Source: Megaleporinus macrocephalus
Lineage: Eukaryota > Chordata > Actinopteri > Characiformes > Anostomidae
DNA: 64,000 bases
Assembly (NCBI GenBank): GCA_021613375.1
Contig: CM038720.1
Location: forward strand, 5,232,462-5,296,461
Direction of reading: 5' to 3'
In this document: positions 10,803-21,876 of the stretch, piece after piece
Numbering within the stretch: position 1 is the stretch's first letter
Layout: every line of letters starts with the position of its first letter
Position numbers and translations under genes: made by a program
The notes under the pieces: generated by a model
Told to the model about the DNA's origin: nothing
What the model saw: the letters and a program-made list of their open reading frames with translations, nothing else
The model's database searches: none

Positions 10803-11822
10803 ATGGATGAGAAAAATTTCAGGCAAGACCTCACAGTTCAGTACTGCTTTCCTGAAAACAACTCCTCCTGCAGAAAGGAGGTCCGAGCAGGATCTGGATA
10901 TTTATTGCTGTACATTTTTCTCTCTTTTGTATCTGTGTGCACTGTTTTTCTAAACCTGCTGGTGATCATCTCCATTTCTCACTTCAAGCAGCTCCACACT
11001 CCAACCAACCTGCTCATCCTCTCTCTGGCTGTGGCGGATCTTCTCGTGGGATTGTTTGTTATGCCTGTGAAAATAATGGAATTAATCGACTCCTGTTGGT
11101 ATTTCGGACAAACTGCATGCATTATTTATCTAGTGATTCAGTTTGTTTCTGGGACAGGATCTCTCTTCAGCATGGTTTTCATTGCAGTTGATCGGTACAT
11201 CGCTGTCTGTGATCCTTTACATTATGCCTCTAAGATCACAGTGGGTAAAACTGTTGTGTTTCTAATTCTAGGCTGGTCTTTTTGTTTCTTGTATTCCATC
11301 ATATTTTTGCACTTTAATGATCATCTTATTCTGTCTCAGATATCTGTTAGATGTTACGGAGAGTGTGTTCTGGTCATAAAATACTTCTGGGTGATCATTG
11401 ACCTTGTACTTTTTTTTCTAAGCCCTTGCTGCATTATACTGGTATTGTATTCAGCTATCTTTATTACAGCAAGACGTCAAGCTAAAGCTGTTAGTACTGT
11501 AATGAATGTCACCTCAAAGACACATGAAACTAAATCATCACGCTCTGAATCCAAAGCAGCAAAGACATTAGGAATTGTTATTTCTGTTTATCTGGCTTGC
11601 TGGATACCGCTTTATTTAAGTTCTCTGACAGTTGAAAGTTTAACATCTTCATCAATGGTGTGGATTGTGTTTGGCTGGCTAACATACATGAACTCCACTA
11701 TGAATCCACTAATATATGCCATTTTCTATCCATGGTTCAGAGTTTCAGCTAAGTGTATTATAACATGTAGTATTTTTGAATCCTCCTCTTCTCAGTTCAA
11801 ATTGTTTCCAAAGAACGTTTAA
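10803..11822 (+). CDS. taar: Trace amine-associated receptor (teleost class III type), unit 2
   Basis: An intact single-exon class-A GPCR of 339 residues, a plausible olfactory amine receptor of the ciliary membrane coupling to Golf (family knowledge). Visible features: N-terminal sequons at N19/N20 and Cys15/Cys23, seven hydrophobic helices, Cys106 (3.25), DRY at 130-132, CWIP at 266-269, and the TAAR fingerprint N297-S...N301-P..Y305...Y309.W311-F312. Position 3.32, normally the amine-binding Asp, is Gln113; Asp200 falls at 5.42. Residue 9 is Asp, so the N9 sequon found in most paralogs is absent. Residue 140 after DPL is His rather than Arg. TM4 is of the CFLYSIIF type. The ATG is the one shared by all paralogs, just after the conserved leader. 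Confidence 0.95.
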   Translation: MDEKNFRQDLTVQYCFPENNSSCRKEVRAGSGYLLLYIFLSFVSVCTVFLNLLVIISISHFKQLHTPTNLLILSLAVADLLVGLFVMPVKIMELIDSCWYFGQTACIIYLVIQFVSGTGSLFSMVFIAVDRYIAVCDPLHYASKITVGKTVVFLILGWSFCFLYSIIFLHFNDHLILSQISVRCYGECVLVIKYFWVIIDLVLFFLSPCCIILVLYSAIFITARRQAKAVSTVMNVTSKTHETKSSRSESKAAKTLGIVISVYLACWIPLYLSSLTVESLTSSSMVWIVFGWLTYMNSTMNPLIYAIFYPWFRVSAKCIITCSIFESSSSQFKLFPKNV

Positions 11823-12877
11823 TGTTGATTTCATTCAGCTGCCTATGCTGAAGTCAATTCATATCCCATAATGTTCTGCTTCAGTTGAGAATGAAGTATA
11901 TCATTAATGCTGAATTTGCTTGCTCTTAAGCACATATTTCTCTCTAAATCTAACTTCTACTACATCTGAATGCTGGCTGTCAATAAGTAATATGTTTACA
12001 TTTGTGAATACTTCATGTTCATTAATTTGTTGTACTTATTAATGTATATTCTCTAGCTTTTACAGAAAATGCCACATATATGCCACATATTCTATGTGCT
12101 TTCTGACACTGGACCTGGAGGCCCACTGATCTGGTACAGGTTGTTAGTAAGCTGGGTTTAATGTAAATGTTAATGAGGTGTTTTTGGAGTTGGTTGCAAC
12201 TCCAAAAGGGGTCAGGGGAAGGGGTGATCCTCCAGGGCCTAACACAGAGAACCCTGCACTAATACTGTTCTGATTATCTGGTATCTTAAACAGTTCCACT
12301 GGTTATGTTGTAAGGCCTCCTCCTTTGGTACTGTCTTATAATATTTGACATGAAACACAGGTGATGCTACTGTGTTTCATGTTTGCGGACCATAATAAAC
12401 TGTTTAACACTGTGATCCTTCTCACCCCAAACAAGTCACAAGCAGTTCAAACATGTCACAGAATGTGGTGTGCATTCTTGAGGTAAACAAATGCAACAGC
12501 GCAGAGTCAGTAAACAAGACAATTACTACCCTTTAAAATAAATATGCTTCATTTTTGTGAGAAAATAGAGAAAAGAAATTAGTTTTGTTACCTCTTAATA
12601 CTTCATATTTCTTCACTTAGTCTTCAGCTGCAAAACAGTATGAGGGGCTTTGTCATCAGATTTTGTACTGTGCAATTATAATATTATTATTATTATTATT
12701 AACACATATAGCCATTTTCATATCGGTAGCTCAAAATGCTTGACAGATGGTTTTATTTTAAAATCATATATGCCAAAGTCAAAAATAACCCCCAGTTTTG
12801 ATTATTACTATTACATAATTAATAAAGTTTTAATTAAATGTTAAAGACATGCATTTTAATTTTTTAGTAAAAATGGT
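11823..12877. repeat. Receptor 3' flank with MITE remnant and AAT tract, unit 2
   Basis: Non-coding. It holds a hAT-like MITE remnant at 12111-12239, bounded by inverted ends of the form ggacctggagg / cctccagggcc, an AATAAA at about 12393 that could serve polyadenylation, and an ATT tract at 12679-12702. The same order follows the other array receptors. Confidence 0.7.
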
Positions 12878-13084
12878 TACTGAGCTTGACTGTCTAATAA
12901 AAGTAAAAGCAGAATAACTGAAAGAGCCTTTAGTTTTTGCAGAAGTCCAGTATCTCCTTCAGTTTGAGCAGGAAATGTTTTGACAGCCACTGGTAAGTAT
13001 TTGGTACTGCTTGCAATCTTGGCTGCCGTGTGTTAAATATAAGAAGAAATGGAAATGTGTAGTTTTGTGTGATCAACATAACTG
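12878..13084. repeat. Unit 3, truncated 5' module
   Basis: Only about 200 bp of the 5' module remain. At about 13084 the sequence jumps from the gtgtgatcaacataact segment into the middle of the inverted LINE, so the gypsy site, the fold-back element and most of the LINE are deleted in this unit. Confidence 0.75.
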
Positions 13085-13299
13085 ATCCCTGATACCTGGT
13101 TGAGGTCCACACGGAAGAGCAGCCATCCAGCGACAAGGAAAGGCTGCTGTTGTGTAGCCATGTTTCCGTTAGACAAAGTACAGCACAGTTCCTCATTTCC
13201 TTGGAAACACTCATCCTCTGCCGGTCCAGCTTGTTGTCCAAAGAGTGGACATTGGAACAGGGATGGAAAATGTCTTATTCCTGATCTATTATGAGCCAA
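13085..13299 (-). mobile_element. L2-like LINE remnant, unit 3 (short)
   Basis: Minus-strand endonuclease N-terminal piece with MDNKLDRQRM and CAVLCLTETWLH, the same part as at 9690-9900. It is truncated on its 3' side by the unit 3 deletion. Confidence 0.7.
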
Positions 13300-14065
13300 G
13301 GCAATGTAATTTAATTCTAATGCACACTGTACAGTGTAAATTTGAATGACAATAAAGTTGGTCTATGTCTATGTCTATGTGTTTGGTTACACCAGGCCGT
13401 GGGAGACACCTCACACCAGGTGGCACTACTAAATACCAGCCCTACAAGATTACCTCACGCCAATCGATGCTACCAAATACCAGATCCAACAATACCGAAA
13501 TCTGCCGTGTTGCAATTTACCGGTTGCAAATGTGCAATGACAAGCACAGCTCGGCATCTGACCTAAATAGGCCGCAACGCTATGGGCCTTCTTACAAGAG
13601 CAGCATGTTTTACCCGTACAAGCATCCACTAAACTTCTAACAAAAACAGAGAGAAATGTTGCATTTAGTTTCAGATTTTAACAGTAATTGAGGCATCAAC
13701 TGCAACAGGTTAGCGAATAACCAAAACACTGATAAATAAATATTTCCTTTAGGCTTCATGCAAACATCAAACAACTAACCAAAAGAAAGCTTTAATTTAG
13801 TTCACAATACAAATGCCCTAAAATCATTTTGGTATAAAAACTAAATTAATGATAATAAAATCTCAGCTACAGCTGCAGTTTAGTATTCATACTACTAAAC
13901 TACTATTAAAAGTTCTGTTGTAAAACAGATGTTCTTTCTGTTCAGTCATTAACAATAACATTCATTAAAGATTACTATTATAAACACTCTCACCCTTCAC
14001 CTAGTTATTTCATGTAAATTTGTATTTGAATATCAGGTGTCTGATGTAATTGTGAATGTAAATCT
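13300..14065 (+). promoter_or_regulatory. LINE tail and conserved receptor upstream region, unit 3
   Basis: Begins with the + strand LINE tail and its tctatg repeats (to about 13380), then the conserved upstream sequence including the gtttagta/tactaaac inverted repeat near 13878. No supported gene. Confidence 0.5.
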
Positions 14066-14110
14066 AGCCAATCACGTTAGTGGGAGGATTAATACTAAAG
14101 TATAAGAAGA
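14066..14110 (+). promoter_or_regulatory. Core promoter: CCAAT box and TATA-like box
   Basis: CCAAT at 14068-14072, gtgggaggatt, then tataag at 14101-14106. The start codon is 92 bp downstream of the TATA-like box. Confidence 0.65.
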
Positions 14111-14192
14111 CATGTTATACAAGATAGATCTCCCAGTTCAGCACTGCTGTTAGAAGTACAGCAGTTAGTTCTAACTGATAGACCTGTTTTAG

Positions 14193-15212
14193 ATGGATAA
14201 AACAGATTTCAGGCAAAACCTCACAGTTCAGTACTGCTTTCCTGAAAACAACTCCTCCTGCAGAAAGGAGGTCCGAGCAGGATCTGGATATTTATTGCTG
14301 CACATTTTTCTCTCTTTTGTATCTGTGTGCACTGTTTTTCTGAACCTGCTGGTGATCATCTCCATCTCTCACTTCAAGCAGCTCCAGACTTCAACGAACC
14401 TCCTCATCCTCTCTCTGGCTGTGGCGGATCTTCTCATGGGATTGTTTGTTATGCCTGTGAAAATAATGGAATTAGTCGACACCTGTTGGTATTTCGGACA
14501 AACTGCATGCGTTGCTTATCTAGTGATTCAATTCGTTTTAGGGTCAGTATCTCTCTTCAGCATGGTTTTCATTGCAGTTGATCGGTACATCGCTGTCTGT
14601 GATCCTTTACGTTATGCCTCTAAGATCACAGTGGACAAAACTCTAGTGTTTCTAATTCTAGGCTGGTCTTATTGTTTATTGTATGTCCTCATCTATTTTT
14701 ATTTTAATGATCATCTTATTCCGTCTCAGATATCCCTTAGATGTTACGGAGAGTGTGTTCTGGTTATAAAACACTCCTGGGTTATCATTGACATGGTACA
14801 TTTTTTTCTAAGCCCTTGCTGCATTATACTGGTTTTGTATTCAGCTATCTTTATTACAGCAAGACATCAAGCTAAAGCTGTTAGTACTGTGAAGAATGTC
14901 ACCTCAAAAACACATGAATCTAAATCATCACGCTCTGAATCAAAAGCAGCAAAGACGTTGGGAATTGTTATTTTTGTTTATCTGGGTTGCTGGATACCAT
15001 TTTATTTAAGTTCTCTGACAGTTGAAAGTTTAACATCTTCATCAGTGGTGTGGATTGTGTTTGGCTGGCTATCATACATGAACTCCACTATGAATCCACT
15101 AATATATGCTATTTTCTATCCATGGTTCAGAGTTTCAGCTAAGTGTATTATAACATGTAGTATATTTGAATCCTTCTCTTCTCAGTTCAGTTTGTTTCCA
15201 AAGAATGTTTAA
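14193..15212 (+). CDS. taar: Trace amine-associated receptor (teleost class III type), unit 3
   Basis: Intact 339-residue single-exon receptor. It begins MDKTDFRQN and keeps the N9 sequon as well as N19/N20. Gln113 replaces Asp3.32 and Asp200 is at 5.42. DRY, CWIP and the full NS..NP..Y fingerprint in TM7 are present. TM4 is of the CLLYVLIY type shared with the receptors at 37860 and 56751, unlike its neighbours on both sides. Private changes include L203H one helical turn below Asp200, R225H in ICL3 and A265G beside the TM6 Cys-Trp. The His in TM5 makes this the array member most likely to differ in ligand preference; that is inference. Confidence 0.95.
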   Translation: MDKTDFRQNLTVQYCFPENNSSCRKEVRAGSGYLLLHIFLSFVSVCTVFLNLLVIISISHFKQLQTSTNLLILSLAVADLLMGLFVMPVKIMELVDTCWYFGQTACVAYLVIQFVLGSVSLFSMVFIAVDRYIAVCDPLRYASKITVDKTLVFLILGWSYCLLYVLIYFYFNDHLIPSQISLRCYGECVLVIKHSWVIIDMVHFFLSPCCIILVLYSAIFITARHQAKAVSTVKNVTSKTHESKSSRSESKAAKTLGIVIFVYLGCWIPFYLSSLTVESLTSSSVVWIVFGWLSYMNSTMNPLIYAIFYPWFRVSAKCIITCSIFESFSSQFSLFPKNV

Positions 15213-16325
15213 TGACTTCATTCAGCTGTCTATGCTGAGGTCAGTTCATATCCCACATGTCCTGTTTCAGTTGAGAGAGAAGTATATCATTAATGCTGAA
15301 TTTGCTGAGCTTGCTGTCTTTTAAGCACATATTTGTCTCAGTCTAACTTCTACTACATCTGAATGCTGACTGTAAATAAGTGAAATGTTTACATTTGTGA
15401 ATACTTCATGTTCATTAATTTATCAGAATCATAATTTCCCTGTTGTACTTATTAATGTATATTCTATACATTATATAGAAAATGCACATATATATACCAC
15501 ATTCTATGTGCTTACTGACACTGGACCTGGAGGCCCACTGATCTGGATGGGTCGAAAGTAAGCTGGGTTTTAGGAGTTGGTTGCAACTCTAAAAAGTATG
15601 TGTGTGTGGAGGGGAGGGGAGGGGAGGGGAGGGGGGGAAGTGATCCTCCAAGCCCTAACATAGAGAACCCTGCACTAATACTGTTCTGATTGTCTGGTAT
15701 CTTAAACAGTTCCACTGGTTTAGTTGTAACGCCTCTTCCGTTGATACTGTCTTATAATATTTGATATTAATATTTCTATTGATATAATATTTGAAACGTA
15801 GTTCTTTATTGCAGGTGATGCTACTGTGTTTTATATTTTTTCTGGCCATAATAAACTGTTTAACAACACTGTGACACTTCTCACCCCAAACAAGTCACAA
15901 GCAGTTTAAACAAGTCACAGAATGTGGTGTGCATTCTTGAGGTAAACAAATGCAACAGCCCAGAGTCAGTAAACAAGACAATTACTACCCTTTAAAATAA
16001 ATATGCAAATTTTTGTCAGAAAATACCAAAAACAAATCAGTTTTGTTACCTCTTAATACTTCATATTTCCTCACTTAGACTTCAGCTGCAAAACAGTATG
16101 AGGGGCTTTGTCATCAGATTTTGTACTGCACAATTATAATAATAATAATAACACATATAGCTATTTTCATTTCAGTGGTAGCTCAAAATGCTTGACAGAT
16201 TTTAAAATCATATATGCCAAGGACACACATCAAATTGTAAATAACCCCCAGTCTTAATTACATAATTAATAAAGTTTTAATTAAATGTTAGACATGCATT
16301 TTTAAATTTTTTGTAAAAATGGTTA
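15213..16325. repeat. Receptor 3' flank with MITE remnant and G-rich tract, unit 3
   Basis: Same flank as in unit 2. The MITE remnant (15523-15655) is interrupted by a private G-rich tract at 15608-15639 made of repeated ggggа-like blocks (agggg units). A short AAT tract lies near 16138-16150. No gene. Confidence 0.7.
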
Positions 16326-17430
16326 CTGAGCTTGACTGTCTAATAAAAGTAAAAGCAGAATAACTGAAAGAGCCTTTAGTTTTTGCAGAAGTTTAGTATC
16401 TCTTTCAGTTTTAGCAGGAAATGTTGTCACAGCCAATGATAAGTATTTGGTACTGCTTGCAATCTTGGCTGCCGTGTGTTAAATATAAGAAGAAATGGAA
16501 ATGTGTAGTTTTGTGTCATCAACATAACTGAAAATGATTATAATTTCCTAATGACATCACAGATAACATATACAAGTAGAAAAGCAAAGGCCCTAAAACT
16601 GACCCTAGTGGTACTGCACAAAACATATAATTTTTTTTTTGCTGCTTAATGTCTCAGTGAACCTATCATTAAATATGACTAAATCACTCCAGACCTGTAA
16701 TTTTAATTTACATTTTAGAACTATTTACCACTTGTGTTTCCACATAGAGGAATTTGGCCTCCACATTCAATGCATCCGTGCAGTGAAACACCCAGAAACT
16801 CGTACAATAGTGAGTGTATGGACTAAGGGGCTGTGAGCGCATATGCCCAGAGTGGTGGGAAGTCCATAACGCTCAGAGAGTGGTTGCTCAAGAGCACTTC
16901 AGTCATGGCCTTTTGGATGATTTCAATCACAGCCCACGGCTGCACCTTCTGCTTGAGAGGCTGACCCACCATTCACAATAAAAGATTACCGTGATTACCG
17001 GAATCTTGTGGTCAATAGTATCAAAAGGTGCACAAAGAAAAGAGAAAGGGTGGCAATGGAGGGGAGGTGATGTTTTTTTTTTGGTTGTTTTTATGTTAAG
17101 GGTGTGTGACTTCGCAACCCCAACCCTTATTGTTCATATATGTCTGGTTGATTGACTGTCTGAAGCTGACTGAGAAGTCTTTGAGACCTGGGACAAGTGG
17201 AAAACCAAGTTGTCCTAAGAAATTATGCCTTCAAGCAGTTTATCATGCTACCTTCCAAACAACCAATTCTCATCTCATAAATGAAGATCCACTATTTGGG
17301 AGTAATGTTAGGGCTGTGCCATCCTTGACTTTTAGTCAGCACCTCTGATACCACGGCTTTAAAACTACAGCACCTGCTGTGGGATGTTAAACATTTTTGC
17401 GATCTGTCTGCAATGACAAACAGTAGATGC
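16326..17430. repeat. Unit 4, 5' module (subtype shared with unit 8)
   Basis: Matches the 5' modules of the other units to about 17400, with subtype-specific text such as gggtgtgtgacttcgcaacc at 17100, shared only with unit 8 (about 52107). It lacks the gypsy site and runs directly into LINE sequence. No gene. Confidence 0.75.
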
Positions 17431-18810
17431 AAACTAATCAGATTGGAAGTGTTGTTGCCCCAGGTGCACAGTCAGTTACATAATCTGTGATGCACTTAAT
17501 GCCCTTCCACATGTTCTGTGGATCCTGTGAGGAGAAAGATCCCTGGACCTTCTCTGCATGTGGCTTTGGCCCTCTTAACACCTGCCATCAGCTCTCTTTT
17601 AGCAATCCTAAATTCCTGTGAGTTGCCAGACCTAAAAGCAGCATCCCTAGCTTTCAGCAGAGAATGCACCTCTAGATCCAGCCATGGTTTCTGGTTCGGG
17701 TAGCACGTCACAGTCCTGGTGGTGTTGACATCCTCCACACACTTGCTGATAGATCCAAAGACAGCTGATGTACATTCCTCCAGATTCAGCTGCCTCTCAG
17801 AAACAGCAACCTCTCTGTAGTCCTGCAGTGCAGGGTTACCGTCACTGGGCCACACAGTAATGGCCTTCTATTTAGGTTTGGAGCATCTCAGCGGGGGAAT
17901 GGTAGGCAGGGCCCACCATGACTGAGATGTTGTCGGAGAGGCCGGGGTGGGGGCGGGGCATGGTTCTGTATGGGTCTCGTAAGTTGGTGTAAACGTAGTC
18001 CAGTGTATTGTTTTCCCATGTAGGTATGGTGACATGCTAAGATAACCATGGCAAAGTGACTGTTAGGTTTACATGGTTAAAATCCTCCGCCACCACATAC
18101 AAAACCTCCGGATGCTTATTCTGAAGCGAGCTGATGTCATGCAGCTCCTTCAGTGCATTGTTAGCATTAGCATCTGGTGTTACGCAAACAGCAATGACAA
18201 ACACCGCCATTAACAGTAAATAGTGTGGCCGACACTTCACAGTGCGCCATTCTATAGCCTCAGAGCAGCGGCTGTTTACACTTACACAGTTTGCGCACCA
18301 ACCCCTCCGTTCACATAGACTCATAAGTCGCCCCCGCAGGCTTTCCTTGATACCTCTGTGCATGCTGTTGAGTAGCCATGTTTCCATTAGACAAAGTACA
18401 GCACAGTTCCTCATCCTCAGCCGGTCCAGCTTGTTGTCCAAAGAGTGGATGTTGGCCAGGAACAGGGATGTTATTGGCGGTCTGTTAGCATTAGTCTTTA
18501 GTCTTGCTAGCACGCTGCCCCATCTGCCCCTCTTTTGCCCCCACACACACCGCTTCCTCTTGCCCTTTGTCCGCTGCATGTTCCACCTAGTCGGGGTCTG
18601 TACTAGCTTAAATCTGCTTAGCCTAGCTATGGAATTGTGGTTCATAGTTGCTGTTCCTGTAACCATTCTTTATTTTAAAAAGTTTGGTTCAGCTGTATGT
18701 CACTCACTTAAGCTGTGTGAAATCTGGTTCTAACAACATAAGAAACCCTAAAGACAGGGGTCACTCCGGGAGCGTGAGAAGCCACTGCACTCCTGTGCCC
18801 AGCCATCTTC
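17431..18810 (-). mobile_element. L2-like LINE, 5' portion, unit 4
   Basis: Minus-strand LINE with its probable 5' end at about 18810 (aaagaagatggctgggcac on the minus strand, a common fish LINE start). A 209-codon frame (18037-18666) encodes an N-terminal basic region, then ANIHSLDNKLD, LCLMETWLL and, further on, VAEDFNHVNL, matching an apurinic-type endonuclease domain with a damaged GDFNH motif (GD changed to ED). A second frame (17496-17855) covers the endonuclease-RT linker. The RT and 3' end are missing. Confidence 0.8.
18037..18666 (-). pseudogene. LINE endonuclease fragment, unit 4
   Basis: A 209-codon frame with the endonuclease motifs named above. It lacks the C-terminal half of the domain and any RT, and the corresponding frame in unit 8 (52940-53471) is already frameshifted. 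It is a decayed transposon frame, not a host gene. Confidence 0.7.
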
Positions 18811-20837
18811 TTTTGCCCTTTGATCACACTAATGACTTGCCTAGTGGGAAGCGTAAATTATAAAAGGTCTCTATGCCATTGGATGCACACATTCTCACAC
18901 TGAGAAACCAAGAAACTAAGTGCCAAGACTTGAGGACAGAAAGCATGAGACCTCTCCTTAAGGACACTTTCTCTGTATCTCGAAGGTGGCTGAGCATGGC
19001 CTAGCAGGGACCAGAGAGAGTACAGCTACTAAGACAAGAAAATGACAATAGTCCAAACTTAATGCCCGTACGACCCTATATTGTCTTAGTTAACATTTTA
19101 GAAACCAACAGATCTCAAACATTACATGTGAACCCATTACAATTACCAGACCATGAATACACCTGGAACCAGCAAGTAGGCAAAGTACCCCAGCACTGCC
19201 ACTTTATACCGGTAACCCCAAAAAACAGGGTCAGGTTAAACATCAGCAAAAATAGACTTAATCTGTGGGGAGCTTCCAACAGGGAAAGCGTGCAGGACTA
19301 TGCCAAGAAATCAGAGAGAGGTGGAAGGACCAGCGTTTTTCTCGGCAGAGAGTAAAACACCCAAAGAGCAAAGAGTGGCCAGGAGAACCTACTAGGTGCC
19401 AAACCAGTTATTCAGTGTCTGTAATTCACCAGTCCAGTCTTAAATAGAAAAAGGTAATAGACGAAGCAGATTTAGCTGAAAGTGACTTGCTATTCATAAA
19501 ACAGCGTACCTGCGTATCACTATGGCCAGATTAGTTTAGTTCCTCCCTATGTTCCTATGTTCTCCCTATGCCCTGACACAAAACATCCCTGTAAATGGCA
19601 AAAGTGACAACAAACTCCCCAAAGTAGAGATTGTGCTACAGCTGAGGATCAGTAGTCTTAAGAGACACTGAAACGTCAAGACTGAAAGGGAGTAGCAGGG
19701 ATGCCAAATTAACATTTTAACCCTGTAGGATGTAGTACCTCAGACAAGTACAGACAGTGGCTGCAGCAGGAGAAATGAAAGACCTTCCCAGGGCTTGTGC
19801 ATGCACAGCAGTTGAGAGGATGAAAGTAGGCAGAGCAGCAACAGCTGAGGCATCTGGGAGCAGAGCAACTGAAGCCACAGAGGCAGTGGAGGGCAAAGCG
19901 GGAGCAACAGTGGCGGTACAGGGGCCAGGGTCTGGTGGAAAACTTGGAGCCAAATGGCCTGGATTCAAGGCTCTTGACAGAGTCACCGAGACACTGAACG
20001 ACCTGAATCAATTGGATATGCGGGGCAGCAAGAGCCTCAGAGGCCAGTGGCAAAGAGCTCGGAGAAGCAGGGCTCTTTATGGGCATGGGGCCTGTGTGTC
20101 CGCAGAAGGAATAAGGGGATTGGCCAAAGTATTAGAGGCCAGGAGAAAGTCTTCCCATGACAAATCGCTAGTGACCGGAATTCCGCATTCTCTTTAAATT
20201 CCCAATATCACCTCAGAAGCCCAAGAAGACCAGGAAGACTCGCATCCACAGACACTAGCACTGTGACACACAGAAGCCAGCTGAGGCAGAATGATAAGAT
20301 CATTGTCTGAACCCAAAATAAGAATAAGAATATCAGCAAAATTGCTGAAAAATAACCAGCGAATCCTTTTAAAGTCAGGTGGTGGCCGGCGATTGAATGA
20401 TGATGTTATGAATGAAAGAGTGATGCAGTATTGGAGTCTTCCTGGCAGAACTTGCTTTAAGGTTTTCATTTCCTGTGCTTTACTATTTTTTTGACCCATA
20501 GCAGTGTTTTGACACCTGTGACACTGATGTATGGTGTGGATTCTCATTTTTGTCATCCAATCTTATACAGCCATGTTTATCTTTAATGACTAACAGGACC
20601 TTCTGCTTGCTGTTACTGACTGGTATTAGCCTCTTTTGGCTTTTTACAGAGCTTCTTTGAGCTCATTCCTCATCATCTTTACATAAAATGTCAAATGGTA
20701 GTTGGGGAATCCTTCCATACATCATAAAGAATGCTGCATAATCTGTTGTAAGAAAGTGTCAGTGTTTGCAACATCTAAGACAATTATTGCTTGGATTTTG
20801 GAGGTAATGCTCTGACTGGCAGCCACTGAACAGAAGT
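18811..20837 (+). repeat. Unidentified ~2 kb module of units 4 and 8
   Basis: Present only here and at 53615-55692. Its left edge (18811-18905, with a ttataaaag TATA-like motif) is similar by eye to 20954-21045 just outside its right edge, for instance gcctagtgggaagcgtaaattat against gcctaatggaaaacgcaaattat. It may be a decayed LTR-type element with diverged direct repeats. It holds one alanine- and glycine-rich open frame (19757-20197). The part 20490-20820 is ordinary unit sequence also found at 7130-7430. I do not recognise the module. Confidence 0.4.
19757..20197 (+). other. Unrecognised open frame in the unit 4 module
   Basis: 146 codons, rich in Ala, Gly, Glu and Arg, with no motif I recognise and no membrane segment. 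The same frame is open in unit 8 (54613-55107, 164 codons); the only length change in the shared part is one codon near the middle, which preserves frame. Roughly 17 residues differ across about 140 by eye. This could be a decaying gag-like frame of a retroelement, or chance openness in GC-rich DNA; upstream sequence in the same direction has stops. Confidence 0.25.
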
Positions 20838-20937
20838 ATCCAGGTCACGGCACCAGCTTTACGTAGCAGATATGAAACCTTGGCGCACCTTGACAAGTTT
20901 CATATTCGCTACACAGGACTGGTGCCATGACCTGGAT
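20838..20937. repeat. Fold-back (palindromic) element, unit 4
   Basis: Two arms of about 43 bases (starting atccaggtcacggcaccag and ending ctggtgccatgacctggat) pair with a few mismatches around a short loop. Homologous hairpins lie at 27250-27351, 47022-47123 and 55693-55792. Most likely a MITE-like remnant. Confidence 0.7.
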
Positions 20938-21750
20938 CTTCATTTATTGCCTTCTATTGCCCTTTACACAGAGTTAATGACAGGCCTAATGGAAAACGCA
21001 AATTATATAAATTATCTACAACATTGCACATGGACACACCAAGAAGTGGGGCTTGGTTGATTTATTCCAAACAAAAGCAACATGGGGCATATTGAGCTTA
21101 TAACTAGAAAAAAAACGATTCTCTCCCACTCCGTACAAGCATCCACTATGCTTCTCTACCTTTACAAGCATATAAAACGATTATAAGTAAAATAGGCAAT
21201 ATAAGAATGAAGGCTTCTTCAGGGTTCATGACTTTTAAACTCTTATTTGAACGTTTTCAAGCAAAGCAGATCAGCACACATTACCTGTACAAGTCTCCAC
21301 TGCACTTCTAACAAAAACCAAGAAAAACTTTGCATGTTTATTTGAGAGTGTTACTGTAATTGAGGCCACAACTGCAACAGACTGGCAAGGAACCAAAATA
21401 CTGTTATAGAAATAATTCCTTAAGGCTTCATGAGGACATCAAACAACTAACCAAAATGAAGCTTTAGTTTAGTTCACAATACAAATGCCCTAAAATCATT
21501 TTGGTATAAAAACAATAATAAAAATAATAATAATAATAATATCTCAGCTACAGCTGCAGTTTAGTATTCATACTACTAAACTACTATTAAAAGTTCTGTT
21601 GTAAAACAGATGTTCTTTCTGTTCAGTCATTAACAATAACATTCATTAAAGATTACTATTATAAACACTCTCACCCTTCACCTAGTTATTTCATGTAAAT
21701 TTGTATCTGAATATCAGGTGAGCGTCTGATGTAATTGTGAATGTAAATCT
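20938..21750 (+). promoter_or_regulatory. Conserved receptor upstream region, unit 4
   Basis: Starts with the diverged direct repeat of the unidentified module (20954-21045), then about 300 bp shared only with unit 8, then from about 21360 the upstream region common to all array receptors. A short AAT-rich run lies at 21514-21541. No gene. Confidence 0.5.
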
Positions 21751-21795
21751 AGCCAATCACGTTAGTGGGAGGATTAATACTAAAGTATAAGAAGA
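21751..21795 (+). promoter_or_regulatory. Core promoter: CCAAT box and TATA-like box
   Basis: CCAAT at 21753-21757, gtgggaggatt, tataag at 21786-21791; start codon 91 bp downstream. Confidence 0.65.
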
Positions 21796-21876
21796 CATGT
21801 GAAGAAGATAGATCTCCCAGTTCAGCACTGCTGCTACAATTACTGCAGTCAGTTCTAACCAATAGAGCTGATTTAG

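Noticed and set aside
10937..11191. 84-86 codon frames overlapping each receptor in another frame
   Set aside because: They recur only because the receptors are duplicated; composition and lack of a start context give no support for coding.
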